A stretch of DNA of 6,690 nt from contig PFUW01000006.1 in assembly GCA_002790315.1 (NCBI GenBank), positions 1 through 6,690 on the forward strand, given 5' to 3'. The position numbers and the translations under genes were made by a program. Every line of letters begins with the position of its first letter. Within the stretch, counting starts at the first letter, position 1. A model generated the notes under the pieces. That model made no database searches. It saw only the letters and a program-made list of their open reading frames with translations, and was not told where the DNA came from. The stretch comes from Huberarchaeum crystalense [NCBI: Candidatus Huberarchaeum crystalense] (GTDB lineage Archaea > Huberarchaeota > Huberarchaeia > Huberarchaeales). This document shows, in pieces, positions 4,519 through 6,690 of the stretch.

Positions 4519-6432
4519 TTATACTTCAAAATCTTTGAAAAGAGAGAGTGAATCCATTGGCCGCGGAACAACAGTTTCTTTCCTACTGTTTAATCTATAA
4601 ATAGTGTTTGAAAGAGACACTGCTTTTTTAAATTCTCCGTGATTTATAATTATGCGTTTTGGTGGTTCTGAAAGTGATTGAATAAAAGACAAAATATCCT
4701 TGTGATCTGCGTGGCCCGAAAACCCAGAAAGTGTGTAACGTTGTAATTGAATATCTATTGTTTCAGCCCCTCCTTTATTGTTTGGAATTGTAACTTTTGA
4801 AACTCCTCCTTGTATAGCTTTACCAAGAGTGTTTGCTCCTTGATAATTAACAAAAATTAAAGAATTTAGGGGATTTGACGCCCATTTTTTAAAATACTCA
4901 AGAACAGGTCCGCCATTCATCATTCCTGCTGTCGCCAAAACAATAACTCCTTGCTGACCTATTACATTTTCTCTTTCACCTGGTGTTGAAACCTTTACAA
5001 AAATAGGATCTAAAAATGGGTTTCCGTCACGCATTTGTCGTTGAAATGTTTCTGACAAAAATTCAGGGTATGCAGTATGAATTGCTGTTATGTCCCATAA
5101 CATTCCATCAAGATAAACTTTGATTTTATGGTGTGTTTTGCGGTAATAGTTAGAAAGAACAAGCATAATATCTTGGGCGCGGCCAGAAGCCAAGACAGGA
5201 ATAATTACATTCCCTTTTTGTGTAATTGTTTTGTTAATAATGGATATTAAATTGTTTTCAACTTCTTCAAAATTAGCACGAACGTCTGCTTCATGAACAT
5301 CTGCTTCACCTCCATACGTGCTCTCAATAATTAAAGTATCGTTTGTTAAGATATTACTATCTGCTTTTTCTAGCAATCTTGTAGTTCCCCCATATTTTAT
5401 ATCTCCTGAATAAAGCACAGAATAAGCAGTATTTTCGCCAAAAAACATAGTAGAAACCATAGCAGAGCCTAAGGCGTGTCCTGCGTTTTTAAGTGTAATC
5501 TTAACATCTGCTGCAATGTTTGTTGTCAAATCACAAGGGAGACATATGGTATGAATAATTAACTTTCTAATGTCTTCTTCTCTAAATAAGGGCACATTAT
5601 CACTGTATTTTGCTAAATCTAATTGATCTAAAAGTGCAAGCACCATCTGATCGCGCACAGGTTCTGTGCAATACACTGCCCCATTATAACCATATTTAAA
5701 AAGAAGAGGAAGAGCACCAACATGATCTAAGTGCGCATGAGTAATAACTATTGCTTTAAGCGCACCTATATTAAAACCAGGTGTATTAAATATAGGAAGC
5801 ATTTGTTTATCATTATAACCAACATCAATTCCGCAATCCATAAGTATATCACTTGTGTTTGTTTGAAAAAGCAGACACGATCTTCCTACTTGACGAAAGC
5901 CACCCAGGCAAGTTAGTCGAACATATTCTAATTTTTTCAAAGAGTCAGCATATATCTGCTGGCCCGTATGTTTTAAAAATACTTTTCTCTTTTTTGGCAA
6001 ACCCCTCAACATAGATAAAATCATATTTGTCATTGAACTTTTAATTGAAGGAAGGCGCGTAATTTCAGGAGTCCAAAAAGTGTTTGCTCTTATTTCTTTT
6101 ATAAGCTGAGCTGCATTAGCATAAAATAGTTCAGGATGCAAAACATCAAGATAAACTATAGACATTTCAGGCTCAAAGTGAATATGCGACAATACAACTT
6201 CATCAGGAACTATTTTTTTTATAATTGTTTCTGCCTCTTCTATGGTTTTACACAATGAAGGTGCGGCTCTAACAAAAACACGAACTCTTAATTCAGACAC
6301 TATTTGCGAAATAATAGGCTCGTTGTTTAAAAAAAAGTCCTTATTGTGTGTATAAACCACAATTTCAGCTCCTTCATATGTTATTTCGTGCACTACATTC
6401 GCAGGAATTCTTTTTTCTACTTCATTTATCAT
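4519..6432 (-). CDS. KH-domain beta-CASP ribonuclease, aCPSF1/FttA type
   Basis: aCPSF1 (FttA) is the archaeal relative of the eukaryotic cleavage factor CPSF73. It cuts RNA and drives transcription termination, acting as a dimer with RNA polymerase. The 637 residues match the family length. An N-terminal KH pair spans about 1-145. A metallo-beta-lactamase core runs from about 170, and a beta-CASP insert occupies about 375-560. Zinc and catalytic residues are intact: H232-A-H-L-D-H237, H319 (AGHALGS), D344 (YSGD), E370 (ESTYG), H574 (GFSGHAD) and H598 (HGE). G-R-A-Q at 417-420 and A-G-M-M-N-G-G-P at 502-509 are also typical. The second KH domain is unusual: where the family has a GxxG loop this protein has A-N-A-A at 105-108. 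The start ATG lies 1 nt after the stop of the proteasome beta gene, so the two are cotranscribed and probably translationally coupled. A beta-CASP paralogue is possible, but this neighbourhood supports aCPSF1 itself. Confidence 0.95.
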   Translation of the reverse strand: MINEVEKRIPANVVHEITYEGAEIVVYTHNKDFFLNNEPIISQIVSELRVRVFVRAAPSLCKTIEEAETIIKKIVPDEVVLSHIHFEPEMSIVYLDVLHPELFYANAAQLIKEIRANTFWTPEITRLPSIKSSMTNMILSMLRGLPKKRKVFLKHTGQQIYADSLKKLEYVRLTCLGGFRQVGRSCLLFQTNTSDILMDCGIDVGYNDKQMLPIFNTPGFNIGALKAIVITHAHLDHVGALPLLFKYGYNGAVYCTEPVRDQMVLALLDQLDLAKYSDNVPLFREEDIRKLIIHTICLPCDLTTNIAADVKITLKNAGHALGSAMVSTMFFGENTAYSVLYSGDIKYGGTTRLLEKADSNILTNDTLIIESTYGGEADVHEADVRANFEEVENNLISIINKTITQKGNVIIPVLASGRAQDIMLVLSNYYRKTHHKIKVYLDGMLWDITAIHTAYPEFLSETFQRQMRDGNPFLDPIFVKVSTPGERENVIGQQGVIVLATAGMMNGGPVLEYFKKWASNPLNSLIFVNYQGANTLGKAIQGGVSKVTIPNNKGGAETIDIQLQRYTLSGFSGHADHKDILSFIQSLSEPPKRIIINHGEFKKAVSLSNTIYRLNSRKETVVPRPMDSLSLFKDFEV

Positions 6433-6433
6433 T

Positions 6434-6690
6434 TTATTGTTTTGAAATTTCTCTTTCTTTTTGGAGAAGATAGTTTTTGTTTTTTACGAGAATTGCATTA
6501 ATTTCTTTTTGAGAAATCTCGCGCGAACCTTGTTTATTAATTATTGCGACATCCATTGAAAAACCACCAACACCTGGCGCGCGCCTTTTTGCTTCTTGAA
6601 TTGCGCGCACGCAAAGCTCAATTCCTTCTTGCTCTGTCATATTATCATGGTAGTTTTCGTCGAGAATTGTTGTTGCTTGAAATATTCCTG
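6434..6690 (-). CDS. psmB: Proteasome beta subunit, C-terminal part (runs off right edge)
   Basis: The frame enters from the right edge and encodes 84 complete codons before a TAA at 6436-6434. The residues line up along their length with the C-terminal third of archaeal 20S proteasome beta subunits: I-L-D-E-N-Y, then M-T-E-Q-E-G-I-E-L, then V-R-A-I-Q-E-A-K-R-R, then M-D-V-A-I-I. The helix and final strand of the Ntn-hydrolase fold are therefore present, while the propeptide, the catalytic Thr1 and Lys33 lie outside the window. The family motif Asp-x-x-Ser-Gly-Gly, which supports Thr1, is replaced by A-P-G-V-G-G (6580-6563). The subunit may thus be weakly active or non-catalytic. The ATG at 6640 is internal, not the start, because family similarity continues upstream of it. 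It heads the pair with aCPSF1. An alpha subunit is less likely because the aligned helix and strand follow the beta pattern. Confidence 0.85.
   Translation of the reverse strand, partial: GIFQATTILDENYHDNMTEQEGIELCVRAIQEAKRRAPGVGGFSMDVAIINKQGSREISQKEINAILVKNKNYLLQKEREISKQ

Overview
The window is AT-rich, gene-dense and archaeal. The evidence is a flap endonuclease FEN1, a KH-domain beta-CASP ribonuclease of the aCPSF1/FttA type directly downstream of a proteasome beta subunit, and a geranylgeranyl reductase that acts on archaeal ether lipids. Most starts lack a Shine-Dalgarno sequence, spacers are short, and transcript ends are U-rich. Several conserved proteins carry degenerate motifs. A reduced-genome, DPANN-like archaeon is a reasonable guess, but the lineage cannot be fixed from this sequence alone.

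Layout. The left part (1-2119) is read leftward. A multi-pass YdjM/DUF457 membrane hydrolase comes first, followed after 3 nt by a 96-residue protein with the predicted fold order of ribosome-hibernation (HPF/RaiA) proteins. A 67-nt GU-rich spacer leads to FEN1, then a U-rich terminator region, then the first 57 codons of an unrecognised gene that runs off the left edge. The middle (2129-4439) is read rightward: geranylgeranyl reductase, then a thioredoxin reductase with its own TATA-like element. The right part (4519-6690) is read leftward: the 3' end of a proteasome beta gene, then aCPSF1 after a 1-nt gap. The thioredoxin reductase and aCPSF1 genes converge across a 79-nt AT-rich spacer.

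How the genes work together. This is a mosaic of housekeeping functions: DNA replication and repair, translation control, lipid saturation, redox, transcription termination and RNA processing, and protein turnover. The proteasome beta/aCPSF1 pair is a recurring archaeal neighbourhood. The two flavoenzymes may share a reductant economy, but only adjacency suggests this. I see no tRNA, rRNA, CRISPR array, insertion sequence or defence cassette.

The observations most worth checking are four. The beta subunit has lost its Asp-x-x-Ser-Gly-Gly active-site support motif. The second KH domain of aCPSF1 lacks its GxxG loop. The PCNA-binding tail of FEN1 ends early, at a UGA after which the frame would complete a PIP box. 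The small HPF-like protein has no firm family assignment. I did not find a clearly new multi-gene system.
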